Below are positions 30,449 through 38,204 of a DNA stretch of 64,000 nt, in pieces. Origin of the DNA: Rhizobium lentis (lineage in GTDB: Bacteria > Pseudomonadota > Alphaproteobacteria > Rhizobiales > Rhizobiaceae). The translations under genes and the position numbers were made by a program. Below the pieces are notes generated by a model, which made no database searches, was not told where the DNA came from, and saw nothing but the letters and a program-made list of their open reading frames with translations. The stretch lies in contig NZ_CP071457.1 in NCBI RefSeq assembly GCF_017352135.1, positions 62,001 through 126,000 of the forward strand, given 5' to 3'. The stretch's first letter is position 1. Every line of letters begins with the position of its first letter.

Positions 30449-31549
30449 TTACTTCGGCAGAGGCGTCGTGACACCCTTGACATGCCAGTCCATAGCGACG
30501 ATCTCGGCGTCCGTTGCCGTCGCACCCGAAGCGACACCTTCGCTGCCGTCAGCCTTGGTGATTGGACCGGTAAACGGCGAGAAGCTGCCATCGGCAATCT
30601 TGGCCTCGATTTCCCTGATCTTGGTCATCGTATCGGCTGGGATTGCCGGGTTCCAGTCGACGACTTCGACCACCTTGTCGGCTACACCGAGGAATGTATT
30701 GGCGCCCTTGAAGGTGCCGGCAAGATGGGCGTCGACCGACGCCTTGAAGAAAGGTGACCAGTCAGTGGCGACGCAGCCCAGGTAGGTCTTCTCGGCATAT
30801 TTCTTCATCGAGGAGTTGAGGTTGAAGGCATAGATGCCGGCTTCCTCGCAGGCCGAGATCACCGAGGGCGTATCCTGCGCATTCGAGAAGATCACGTCGC
30901 AGCCCTGCGAGATCAGCGCCTTGGCGGCTTCCTGCTCCTTGGCCGGATCGAACCAGGAATTGACCCAGACGACAGACACTTCGATATCCGGCCTGACGGC
31001 CTGAGCGCCGAGCGTGAAGGCGTTGATGGAAGTGATCAGCTCGGGAATGGCAAAGGCCGACACCGAGCCGAGTTTGCCGCTCTTGGAAACGGCCGCCGCC
31101 GCCATGCCGAGCAGGTAGGTTCCCTGAAAATATTTGGCGGCGAAGGGCGAGAAGTTCGGTGCGACCTGGAATCCCGAAGCATGCAGGACGCTCACCTTCG
31201 GATTGCGACGGGCGATCTGCAGCGCGCCATTCTGATAGCCGAAGGAGCCGGCGATCAGGAAATGGTTTCCGTCGGCGACGGTCTTGTTCATGATGCGGTC
31301 GGCGTCCGGCCCTTCGGCGATGTTTTCAATGACCGTGACCTTCACCTTGTCGCCATAGGCCGCCTTGATCGGGTCGATGCCGGCGGCAAGCGCATGGCCC
31401 CAGCCGACGTCGCCGATAGGCGAGGGAATAACGAGGGCGATGCCGAGCGGTTCGTCCGCGGCAAGCGCGGAGCGGCCGGCAAAGGCCGTCGCGAGACCGG
31501 CAGCCGCCGCGCTCTTCATCAGTGTTCTGCGGGTGAGATGGTTGGACAT
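30449..31549 (-). CDS. BMP-family ABC transporter substrate-binding protein
   Basis: 366 residues from the ATG at 31549, which has GAGGGAAC upstream; the longer frame into the deaminase gene is rejected. The N-terminus 'MSNHLTRRTLMKSAAAAG' has a twin-arginine signature (T-R-R-x-L-M-K), so Tat export is likely. The mature part has the Bmp/Med pattern: 'PIGDVGWGHALAAGIDPI', 'FLIAGSFGYQNGALQIARRNP', 'FQGTYLLGMAAAAVSKSGKLG', 'VIFSNAQDTPSVISACEEAG'. It binds nucleosides or purine-like ligands in the periplasm for the downstream ABC components. Confidence 0.92.
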   Translation of the reverse strand: MSNHLTRRTLMKSAAAAGLATAFAGRSALAADEPLGIALVIPSPIGDVGWGHALAAGIDPIKAAYGDKVKVTVIENIAEGPDADRIMNKTVADGNHFLIAGSFGYQNGALQIARRNPKVSVLHASGFQVAPNFSPFAAKYFQGTYLLGMAAAAVSKSGKLGSVSAFAIPELITSINAFTLGAQAVRPDIEVSVVWVNSWFDPAKEQEAAKALISQGCDVIFSNAQDTPSVISACEEAGIYAFNLNSSMKKYAEKTYLGCVATDWSPFFKASVDAHLAGTFKGANTFLGVADKVVEVVDWNPAIPADTMTKIREIEAKIADGSFSPFTGPITKADGSEGVASGATATDAEIVAMDWHVKGVTTPLPK

Positions 31550-31569
31550 GTCAGTTCCCTCTTTTGGTT

Positions 31570-32949
31570 TTAGAATTCGACTGTCTCGAGCGCCGCTTCC
31601 GCGGCAGCGAAAAGCTGCGCTTCGTCGAGGCCGGTAAATTCGCCGGCCTGCCAGACGACGCGCCCGTTGATCATTGTCAGATCGGTCGGCATGCCGATTC
31701 CGACCTTGGCAATCAGGCTCAAAGGGTCGTGACGGGTTCCGACATAATCCATACGCCTGGTATCGATCGCGAAGAGGTCGGCGGCCATGCCCGGAGCAAG
31801 CCGGCCGATATCGCTGCGGCCAAGCAGGCTTGCGCCACCCGTGGTCGCGTAGCTCAGGAAGTCGACGGGCGCTGGAACCGGATGCGCCCGTGTCGAGGCC
31901 GTCAGGCACTGCAGCATATAGGCAGAATGGATGCAGTGCATGAGGTTGGAATTGTCGTTCGAGGCCGCGCCATCGCAACCGAGGCCGATACGCAGGCCGA
32001 AAGCCGCCATCGCGGGAATGTCCGTCACTTCGGCGCCGACCAGATAGACCGGTTCGGGGCAATGGGAGACACCCGTGCCGCTTGCCGCCAGCTTGCGCAG
32101 TTCGTCGTGTGTCAACTCCCAGCAATGAGCATAAAAGCTGTCGGGGCCGGCAAAGCCGAGTTCGGCGCAGTAGTCGACCGTACGCAATCCATGCCGCGCC
32201 TGGATGACCGGACTTTCGCCTTCACCGACATGCGTGTGCAGCCGGACGCCGCGATCACGGGCGAGCGCAACCGATTCGACGAAGGTTTCGCGGTAGCAAT
32301 TGACGGGCTGACAGGGAGCGACGACCACCTGCCGCATGCTGAAGGCGCCGGCATCATGGTAGCTGTCGATCAGCCGGGTGCAATCGGCGATGAACTCGTC
32401 CGTGGTTTCCAGCATGGCGTCCGGGATCGTCGAGCCCTCTGACTTCGGCAGCGTATTGCCGCCGCGTCCCGCGTGGAAACGCATGCCGAGAAGCTCGGCT
32501 GCTTCGAACTGGCGATCGATCAGCCGCTTCCCGGCATGCCGGGGGAAGCAATATTGGTGGTCGAAGGCTGTCGTGCAGCCATGCTTGATCATCTCCGCCA
32601 TGGCCGTGACCGACGAATGATAGAAGCAATCCTCGTTCAGCCGTGAGAAGATCGGATAGATCCGGTCGAGCCATTCGATGACGGAAAGTTTCGTCCAGTC
32701 GAGATCGGCCCGGTTGCGCACGAAGCATTGGAAGAAGTGGTGATGGGTGTTGACGAGACCCGGATAGACAAACCAGCCAGACGCATCCCGAATGATCGTG
32801 TCGGCAGGCAGGGCTCCTTGCGACAGGTTGGTGCCGATCGCCTGGATCGTAGGACCGCAGGTCAGCAGATCGGCGTTCCGACGAACGGCCGGCCCGTTGC
32901 CTTCGTCAACGATAATGGCGGCGCAGTTCTTCAGCAGGTAGCCCGCCAT
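31570..32949 (-). CDS. Amidohydrolase, probable 8-oxoguanine deaminase
   Basis: 459 residues, cyclic deaminase branch of the amidohydrolase superfamily. Metal ligands: H69 and H71 in 'PGLVNTHHHFFQ', the 'HTHVGEGESP' histidine, 'YAHCWELT' and the Asp in 'GLGCDGAASNDNSNLMHCI'. The 'NTHHHFFQ' and 'LGCDGAASND' forms match the 8-oxoguanine deaminase/TrzN-AtzB group. Such enzymes convert 8-oxoguanine to urate; isocytosine or triazine deamination is a possible alternative. It lies 20 bp before the BMP transporter genes and 1 bp after the GST-like gene, giving a purine-salvage context. Confidence 0.85.
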   Translation of the reverse strand: MAGYLLKNCAAIIVDEGNGPAVRRNADLLTCGPTIQAIGTNLSQGALPADTIIRDASGWFVYPGLVNTHHHFFQCFVRNRADLDWTKLSVIEWLDRIYPIFSRLNEDCFYHSSVTAMAEMIKHGCTTAFDHQYCFPRHAGKRLIDRQFEAAELLGMRFHAGRGGNTLPKSEGSTIPDAMLETTDEFIADCTRLIDSYHDAGAFSMRQVVVAPCQPVNCYRETFVESVALARDRGVRLHTHVGEGESPVIQARHGLRTVDYCAELGFAGPDSFYAHCWELTHDELRKLAASGTGVSHCPEPVYLVGAEVTDIPAMAAFGLRIGLGCDGAASNDNSNLMHCIHSAYMLQCLTASTRAHPVPAPVDFLSYATTGGASLLGRSDIGRLAPGMAADLFAIDTRRMDYVGTRHDPLSLIAKVGIGMPTDLTMINGRVVWQAGEFTGLDEAQLFAAAEAALETVEF

Positions 32950-32950
32950 C

Positions 32951-33610
32951 TCACCTCTCCTTATTGACGGGATGAGGGTCGGGCTTCAACTCGTGCAGCC
33001 GGTGGATGCCGGGCATTTCGATAAAACCTTCAAGGCTGCGGATGGCGCGCAGCCAGAGCCGGATGTTCGGATAGGGATCGAGCGAGATTCCGCCGTCGGG
33101 CGCCAGTGCCACATAGGGGAAGCAGGCGATGTCGGCGATCGTTGCACGGTCTGATGTCAGGAACCGCATGTCGCGGAGCCGCTGCTCAAAGAGCCCGGCT
33201 TCGAGTTCGCGCAGCGCCGCGACCCCCTGTGCCTGCAGGGCCTCGATATTGCCGGGGCGCAGAAGCATCTGATGCAGCCGTGCGCCGCCGAGATTGGTCG
33301 TCAGCCGATGCGAAAAAGAGAGCCATTGTTGCACGCGCGCCGTCTGCTCGGGCGCGTTTTGACCCAACCAATCCGGCCCGCTCCGGGCGGCGAGAAAGGC
33401 GAGCATGGCCGATGATTCGGTCAGCACCAGATCGCCATCCACGAGGATCGGGATCGAGCCTGCCGGATTGAGGGCGAGAAGCTCAGGACCACGATGTTCC
33501 ATGCCGGGATGGAAATCGATCGGCCGGATATCCAGCTTGACGCCGAGGATTCCAGCCATCAGGCGGATCTTGTAACAGCTCGGAGATAGGATGTAGTCGT
33601 AGAGCTTCAT
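32951..33610 (-). CDS. Glutathione S-transferase-like protein
   Basis: 219 residues from the ATG overlapping the oxygenase stop; the long upstream frame is discarded. The thioredoxin-like N-domain has 'LYDYILSPSCYKIRLMAGILG', 'LNPAGSIPILVDGDLVLTESSAMLAFLA' (shortened), where the cis-Pro and the E-S glutathione-binding pair are visible. An all-helical C-domain follows ('ARVQQWLSFSHRLTTNLGGAR'). The likely role is glutathione conjugation or isomerisation of a product of the adjacent oxygenase or deaminase. Its specific reaction is unknown. Confidence 0.85.
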   Translation of the reverse strand: MKLYDYILSPSCYKIRLMAGILGVKLDIRPIDFHPGMEHRGPELLALNPAGSIPILVDGDLVLTESSAMLAFLAARSGPDWLGQNAPEQTARVQQWLSFSHRLTTNLGGARLHQMLLRPGNIEALQAQGVAALRELEAGLFEQRLRDMRFLTSDRATIADIACFPYVALAPDGGISLDPYPNIRLWLRAIRSLEGFIEMPGIHRLHELKPDPHPVNKER

Positions 33611-34455
33611 TGTGCGACCAGTTGCGCGCCATAGAGATAGTTGTGGCGTTTCAGCCAGCGCCGGTAAGCAATCGATGTCAGGTCGGCCCTGGTCGGAATT
33701 TCCATGCCGGGATCGAGCGGCAGAAGCGCCGGGATCTGATTTTCGAGGATCGAGCGATCCTGCAGGAAAATCATCTGCTGAAAATGGATGAGGTCTGTCA
33801 TTGGCGTCATATCGTCGAAGAGTGCCATCCACGGCCAGACGTCGCAAAGGTCTTCCGCAAGCGGCTGGACGAACAGGGTTATGACATCCCATTCCTGCGG
33901 ACGGGGAGGGCAGGTCTTGTAAAGCACCGAGCAGGTCGGAGCCGGCACGCGATACATGTATTCGGTGGTAATTCCGCCCGTTGCCGACTTTGCAGCCTGC
34001 GGCTGATAGAACTTCACCTGCGTCGCCCAGACTTCATCCTCTTCCTCGCGGATCTCGACTTTGTAATTTTCGACTTCCGTATGCGGTTCGGCGCCGAGAA
34101 TATCCGTGTGAACGAAGGGAAAATGCGCGATATCGAGGAAGTTCTCGACCGCTCTCAGGGGAGAACAGCGTACGCGCACGACGCCGACATCGACGAAGCG
34201 GCGGCCAGGTTGATCCGCTTCTGGAAGGGCAAAGAGCTCCTTGGCGGGGCTGCCAAGAGAAGACCAGACATGACCATAGCGGACGCGGACGGGCAGGGAA
34301 CGTCCATCGCCCGATGTGACCCGCGCCGCACCATCAGTCGTGCGCATCACCTTTATGGACTCGCCCATCAAAACGGTCTTGCTTCCGGCCTCGGTGAGCT
34401 GGCTGAAAAGGCCAACCGGATACCATTCGTCGATCATCGCGCCAGCCCCTTTCAT
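33607..34455 (-). CDS. Rieske-type oxygenase catalytic subunit lacking the [2Fe-2S] core
   Basis: 282 residues from the ATG overlapping the Rieske gene stop. The catalytic domain has the classical Rieske-oxygenase iron site E104-x3-D108-x2-H111-x4-H116 ('ENFLDIAHFPFVH') and the late 'LQDRSILENQ' stretch that supplies the Asp ligand. The first 70 residues look like the edges of a Rieske domain ('DEWYPVGLFSQL' and 'LPVRVRYGHVWSSLGSP'), but the central part with both C-x-H and C-x2-H pairs is missing; the first cysteine is at 97. The cluster is instead provided by the overlapping upstream gene. This is a split arrangement of a phthalate/vanillate-type oxygenase. The substrate is unknown; a purine-like ring is suggested by the operon. 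Confidence 0.85.
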   Translation of the reverse strand: MKGAGAMIDEWYPVGLFSQLTEAGSKTVLMGESIKVMRTTDGAARVTSGDGRSLPVRVRYGHVWSSLGSPAKELFALPEADQPGRRFVDVGVVRVRCSPLRAVENFLDIAHFPFVHTDILGAEPHTEVENYKVEIREEEDEVWATQVKFYQPQAAKSATGGITTEYMYRVPAPTCSVLYKTCPPRPQEWDVITLFVQPLAEDLCDVWPWMALFDDMTPMTDLIHFQQMIFLQDRSILENQIPALLPLDPGMEIPTRADLTSIAYRRWLKRHNYLYGAQLVAQ

Positions 34456-35093
34456 GAGACGTCCTTCTGGCGTGTTTCCGCCCGGCGGCGCAGGGCCTCG
34501 GCGATACGGGACGCCGTAACCCGATCTGCGACGCCGCGACCCCGCTCGACCAGGACGTGAATGAGCGTGCACGCGATCTGCGCCGCCGGCAGCAGTCTTA
34601 CCCATGGACAATCGGCGACTTGGATGAGCCCGCCCGCATCTGCCTTTTCCCCGGCTGCCGCTTCAATTGCCGTTATGTCGGCATCCAGTGTCAGTGAGCG
34701 GATGGGCACGAGATGATCCAGGCGTGGCGGCGGCATTGCCGGTTCGCCGGCCGCCACCCAGACGATGCCATCCGATTCTTCAACTCGCTGAACTGCCACG
34801 CGAATCGTGTCCGGCGGTACGAGGTCGGGATGAGCCGGGATACGAACACATCCGCCCGCCGGTGAATAGCTCCAGCCGTGATAGATACAGGAGAGCGCCT
34901 CGCCCCGCACGAAGCCGTGAGACAATCGCATCCCGCGATGTGGACAGCGGTCGGAAGAAGCTGATGCGCGCCCGGACTGACTGCGCCAGAGAGCGATCGA
35001 CCCTGCCGGTGTCCAGGCCGGAATGACGGTTGCCGGAGGCAGATCGGCAGAAAGGGCGACAGGCGTCCAGGAGCCGGCCGTATCGGAAGGCAT
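34452..35093 (-). CDS. Stand-alone Rieske [2Fe-2S] protein, partner of the split oxygenase
   Basis: 213 residues. The cluster ligands are Cys50 and His52 ('DRCPHRGMRLSHG') and Cys69 and His72 ('LSCIYHGWSYSPAGG'), spaced as in oxygenase Rieske domains. The first 130 residues form the domain. The last 80 residues, Ala-rich and ending 'AEALRRRAETRQKDVS', match nothing recognised and may contact the catalytic subunit. It is the first gene of the Rieske-oxygenase-GST-deaminase-BMP transporter operon. It is longer than a ferredoxin and lacks a reductase domain; no reductase gene is nearby. Confidence 0.85.
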   Translation of the reverse strand: MPSDTAGSWTPVALSADLPPATVIPAWTPAGSIALWRSQSGRASASSDRCPHRGMRLSHGFVRGEALSCIYHGWSYSPAGGCVRIPAHPDLVPPDTIRVAVQRVEESDGIVWVAAGEPAMPPPRLDHLVPIRSLTLDADITAIEAAAGEKADAGGLIQVADCPWVRLLPAAQIACTLIHVLVERGRGVADRVTASRIAEALRRRAETRQKDVS

Positions 35094-35214
35094 GACGGTT
35101 ATTTCCTCAATTTAACCAGTGGCCTGGCGCTGCGGGGTTTGGTGTCGGTGCAACCCCAGCTTCCAAGGCTTGCATAAAAAATTCGCATTGGCAACAATGG
35201 TTAAATAAAGGGCA
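35094..35214. promoter_or_regulatory. Leader region of the Rieske/deaminase/BMP operon
   Basis: This 121-bp stretch holds the presumed promoter of the minus-strand operon. Plus-strand GGGGTT at 35135-35140 and AACCCC at 35152-35157 can pair as a 6-bp stem around an 11-base loop, in the 5' leader of the Rieske mRNA. An A/T-rich patch follows at 35175-35210. No known purine riboswitch core was recognised. Confidence 0.35.
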
Positions 35215-35508
35215 TCACGTCAGGTGCCGTTCAGACTTCGGTGTAGAGATGGGATCTACAACCCTGCGCTGAATCTCGTCGACCCAGACGTCGATCGGCC
35301 CTAGCGAACATCCCATTTCCAGCATGTCGATCAGCTCGACAGGCCCTGCGACCTCGAGTTCGATCCGCTCGGCGCCGGCATACAAAAAATCTTGGGAAAG
35401 GCCGAGCTTGTCGGCATGGCGGCGAATCCACGGGACGAACGAGGCGGAATTGACGTCGCCAAGGATCGTGATCCGTTCGCGTAATTCGCTCTGCCGTGAT
35501 CGTGTCAT
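35215..35508 (-). CDS. Acylphosphatase-like protein lacking the catalytic residues
   Basis: 97 residues from the ATG at 35508 (GAGAG upstream); the longer frame is composition-poor and rejected. The pattern 'RITILGDVNSASFVPWIRRHADKLGL' (shown in parts) aligns by eye with the acylphosphatase alpha/beta fold, whose signature is G-x-V-Q-G-V-x-x-R. The catalytic Arg is Val25 and the catalytic Asn position is Tyr43. 'IELEVAGPVELIDML' and 'GPIDVWVDEIQRR' match the later strands. The fold is therefore likely, but classical acyl-phosphate hydrolysis is not. The role is unknown; it could bind an anion or a protein. Transcribed towards the Rieske operon. Confidence 0.6.
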   Translation of the reverse strand: MTRSRQSELRERITILGDVNSASFVPWIRRHADKLGLSQDFLYAGAERIELEVAGPVELIDMLEMGCSLGPIDVWVDEIQRRVVDPISTPKSERHLT

Positions 35509-35752
35509 GGATTTCTCTCGTTCGACCCATAATGACAGCATAGCGCTTCGCCGTCTTTGCGAAAGGGGCATGAGCGAGAGTTCCTGGACCGTTCGACCGA
35601 TCGAGGCCTTTGATACCAACTGACATCTACCCGCCAGGCCGGCAGCGCGAACCTGGATCCGAGGGACGTCGAACTGCAAGCGGCCGGTCCTGCTCGGGCA
35701 TCGCTATCAGTTCCATCCACAATCTCGCAGGTGATCAATCGCGGGGCAGAGT

Positions 35753-35796
35753 GACATTCTTACTTTGCAGAAACAGGACACTTCAACTTTGCGACT
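35753..35796. mobile_element. Possible IS-end remnant with 24-bp direct repeats
   Basis: GACATTCTTACTTTGC at 35753 and GACACTTCAACTTTGC at 35777 are imperfect repeats exactly 24 bp apart; ACTTTGC recurs at 35762 and 35786. Multiple 20-25-bp terminal repeats of this look are known at ends of IS21-family elements. No transposase gene remains nearby, so this would be a solo end. Low certainty. Confidence 0.3.
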
Positions 35797-35808
35797 ACAC
35801 GAATCTGG

Positions 35809-35824
35809 CATAATCGGCATTATG
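35809..35824. repeat. Inverted repeat CATAAT-CGGC-ATTATG
   Basis: A perfect 6-bp inverted repeat around CGGC, directly after the 24-bp repeats. It overlaps the ATG (35822) of a 37-codon frame. It may belong to the same mobile-element remnant or be an operator; the role is unknown. Confidence 0.4.
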
Positions 35825-36090
35825 GAACAGCCTTTGCCGATTGGAATTGAGCGTTCGTTGAGAGCCGCGCAGCGTGACGGCACCGATTATCCCATCGATG
35901 CGGCCGGCAACGTCAATGTCATGCGACTGCCGTAAGCATCTGGAAGCCAGCACTTCTGTCGCAACGCCATTGACCCGGCAATTGGCTATGAGCGTGCGGC
36001 TGATTTCGCAAGGCGGTTCTGGCCTCGGGGAAGACGAACCGCGAAGTCCTCGCGGAACGACCGGACCTTTCCGAGGACCTGACGCACACT

Positions 36091-36142
36091 ATCATGCGGG
36101 CATGATCCTGCGTTCTGCTGCCTTTTACGTGTGGCAGCAGGA
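36091..36142 (-). terminator. Two hairpins at the end of the amine oxidase gene
   Basis: Plus-strand CTGCTGCC (36115-36122) pairs with GGCAGCAG (36133-36140), enclosing the amine oxidase stop codon in the loop. Immediately downstream in the minus direction ATCATGC (36091-36097) pairs with GCATGAT (36100-36106). No T-run follows either, so the pair may protect the 3' end or act as a weak terminator. Confidence 0.45.
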
Positions 36143-38113
36143 ACCGCTTGCGATTTTTTCATGCGAGTGCGGCAGACGATTGTCGACGCTCTCCTCGTTT
36201 CCATCAGGCGGCAGGTCCATGGCAATGTTAGATGCGAAGAAGCCGTTCGGTTTCAGCGTGAAGCCCGCATATTCCACTGGCATGATCGGAAAATCCTCAG
36301 GCTTGCAGACATGGGTATGGCCGAAGGAATGCCAGAGCACGACATCGGCATTTTCGATTTCGCGGTTCTGCTTGACATAGCCCGGCAGGCCGTCGCCGCC
36401 GGCATGAACGTTCGGATAATCGCCGCTCGCATATTTTTCCCTGGCATCGAAGGCCGTGACCCAGATGTGTTTCTTGGCGAAGCCGCCGCGCTGGGCAACG
36501 GTCGAATCCGGCTGGGCAAGCATGACAGGTGACGGCATGACGACGATCTTGTAGCCTGGCGCTTTGCCGACGCTGTTCTGCATATTTGGGTTGGAGACTT
36601 TCCAGTAGCGGCCTGTCTCGCCATTGGCGAGCGCAGGCGAATCGAGTTCGCGCTTCAGCACGCGAGTCCTAGTATCGAAGACATTGCCATAGGGATTGTC
36701 TTCACCCCAGGGACGTGGCACGAACTCATGCTCGGTCACGGTGTTGCCATCGCCATCGACATCCATATGCAGGCGCGCATTGAAGAAATGCTGGTGGGTC
36801 GGGCCGCCGAGATTGTCATCGACCATACCGCCCCAAAGATAGGTTTCGCCGGTCGCGACTGCCGCCGTCTGGATGATGCCGGTGAGCTTGGCTTCGAGCT
36901 GGATCGTGCCGTCCTGGTAGAGATACCAGTAGAAGCCGTAATCATAGTTGCCGACAGTTGCGAAGAAGGAGATGACGAGGCGGCGGGAGCGGCGGACTTC
37001 GAAAATACCGTTGCGGAATTCGTAATGCTTCCAGAGGATGCCATAGTCTTCCTCATGCATACAGATGGCGTTCTTCATGATGAAAGGCTGGCCGAAATCA
37101 TCAGCCGCCGGCACGTCGAAATAGTGAATGTGGCCGAGGCAGTCGCAGCCAAGTTCGAGGCTGTTGGCCAGGCGCCCGAGGCCGTATTCGCCGGCATCGA
37201 AGGCGCTCTTCCAATAATGGTTCGCGGTCGGATCGGCATACGGCACGACCATTTCGGTAACGCTGGCGCGAAAGACGACGGGCCGCAGCCTGCCCTGATC
37301 CTTGATGCCGAGTTCATGGAGAACGAGCCCCTCGCGCGGGGTGAAGCCGACACGGAAACTCCAGTTCTGCCATTCGACTTTCCAGCCGTCGACAGTAAAG
37401 CTCGGCCCCTGCGGCTGAACAATATGCAGCGGCTTCAGATCGGGCCGCGGTTCCGGGAAGTTTTCGCGACCATAATTGCGCTTTTTCCTCGGGACCGGGA
37501 TGATCTTTTCATCGTCCACGAGATCGACCACTCGATTGGTGATCAGATCGACCACCGCTACGACGCCCTCGATCGGATGTGCGTAACCGTTGTCACGGAT
37601 ATCTTCGCGCCAGTAGGACACGGCGCGGACTATGCGCTTTCCCTTCTCGAATTTACGGCCAAAATAGCCGGAGGAAAAAGGATCGATCTGGATGAGCGGA
37701 ATATCCTCGTCGGTAATGCCGCGTTTCTTCACGGCAGCGATCCAGCGCGGATCGGATTTGACGGTGCCTTGCACGGTTTCGAATTCGCACAGCATGACCG
37801 GCGGCTGGCCATACGGCAGCTCGTCAAGGGGCAGTCTCTTATAGGAGGAGACATTGCCAGCGGTCAGGTCGACGATGCCTTCGAAGGAGTCGCCGTTGCT
37901 GATATCCATTGCCAGGATGAAGGCGAGACGCGGCAGACTGTCGCCCACGCGATGGCTCGCAAGATCCGCCTTGGTCGGTTCCTCCAGCCGGGTTATCGGA
38001 AAGCGGAACGTGGCTGCGAGTTTCTGCCTATCCCTGAGTATGGCAATGGCAGAGGCGATCTCGGCAAGGCTCAGAGGATCGAGCGGATGGGTGACTGCGA
38101 CAACGGCGTCCAT
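36125..38113 (-). CDS. Copper-containing (topaquinone) amine oxidase
   Basis: 662 residues from the ATG with AGAGGT upstream; 27 codons further up are unrelated to the family. The topaquinone motif N-Y-D lies in 'ATVGNYDYGFYW' with Tyr390 as cofactor precursor. Copper ligands are the H-x-H in 'PTHQHFFNARLHMDVDG' and a later His in 'HSFGHTHVCKPEDFPIMP'. 'MHEEDYGILWKHYEFRNG' is also typical. No signal peptide is seen, as in Arthrobacter-type enzymes. It oxidises primary amines to aldehyde, ammonia and hydrogen peroxide. It lies downstream of an APC permease and a small membrane protein, so it probably uses an amine taken up by that permease. The leader has two tandem CAAAGAGG copies 15 bp apart. 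Confidence 0.95.
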   Translation of the reverse strand: MDAVVAVTHPLDPLSLAEIASAIAILRDRQKLAATFRFPITRLEEPTKADLASHRVGDSLPRLAFILAMDISNGDSFEGIVDLTAGNVSSYKRLPLDELPYGQPPVMLCEFETVQGTVKSDPRWIAAVKKRGITDEDIPLIQIDPFSSGYFGRKFEKGKRIVRAVSYWREDIRDNGYAHPIEGVVAVVDLITNRVVDLVDDEKIIPVPRKKRNYGRENFPEPRPDLKPLHIVQPQGPSFTVDGWKVEWQNWSFRVGFTPREGLVLHELGIKDQGRLRPVVFRASVTEMVVPYADPTANHYWKSAFDAGEYGLGRLANSLELGCDCLGHIHYFDVPAADDFGQPFIMKNAICMHEEDYGILWKHYEFRNGIFEVRRSRRLVISFFATVGNYDYGFYWYLYQDGTIQLEAKLTGIIQTAAVATGETYLWGGMVDDNLGGPTHQHFFNARLHMDVDGDGNTVTEHEFVPRPWGEDNPYGNVFDTRTRVLKRELDSPALANGETGRYWKVSNPNMQNSVGKAPGYKIVVMPSPVMLAQPDSTVAQRGGFAKKHIWVTAFDAREKYASGDYPNVHAGGDGLPGYVKQNREIENADVVLWHSFGHTHVCKPEDFPIMPVEYAGFTLKPNGFFASNIAMDLPPDGNEESVDNRLPHSHEKIASGSCCHT

Positions 38114-38171
38114 GAATATACCTCTTTGAATTGGGCCTCTTTGATTGTGGGCCCCTTGGCTTCCGGAAAGA

Positions 38172-38191
38172 CGACGCGCCTTCGCGCGTCG
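38172..38191 (-). promoter_or_regulatory. Intercistronic hairpin before the amine oxidase gene
   Basis: CGACGCGC and GCGCGTCG form a perfect 8-bp stem with a 4-base loop (GAAG on the minus-strand RNA). It sits between the small membrane protein stop (38205) and the amine oxidase start (38113). Only a short T-containing stretch follows. It could be an attenuator or an mRNA processing site that sets the ratio of permease to oxidase. Confidence 0.5.
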
Positions 38192-38204
38192 CAAGCTGCG
38201 GTGA

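Larger units (their letters stand above)
35509..36124. other. 616-bp gene-poor stretch with insertion-element-like sequence
   Basis: No convincing gene is seen. A 37-codon frame at 35822-35935 ('MEQPLPIGIERSLRAAQRDG...') has an ATG and stop but no recognised family. The part around 35753-35824 has direct and inverted repeats suggestive of a mobile-element end (listed separately). Other frames here look like fragments, which suggests remnant DNA. Confidence 0.5.

Noticed and set aside
35874..36380. 168-codon frame running into the amine oxidase gene
   Set aside because: Half of it is antisense to the amine oxidase; the rest has no motif.
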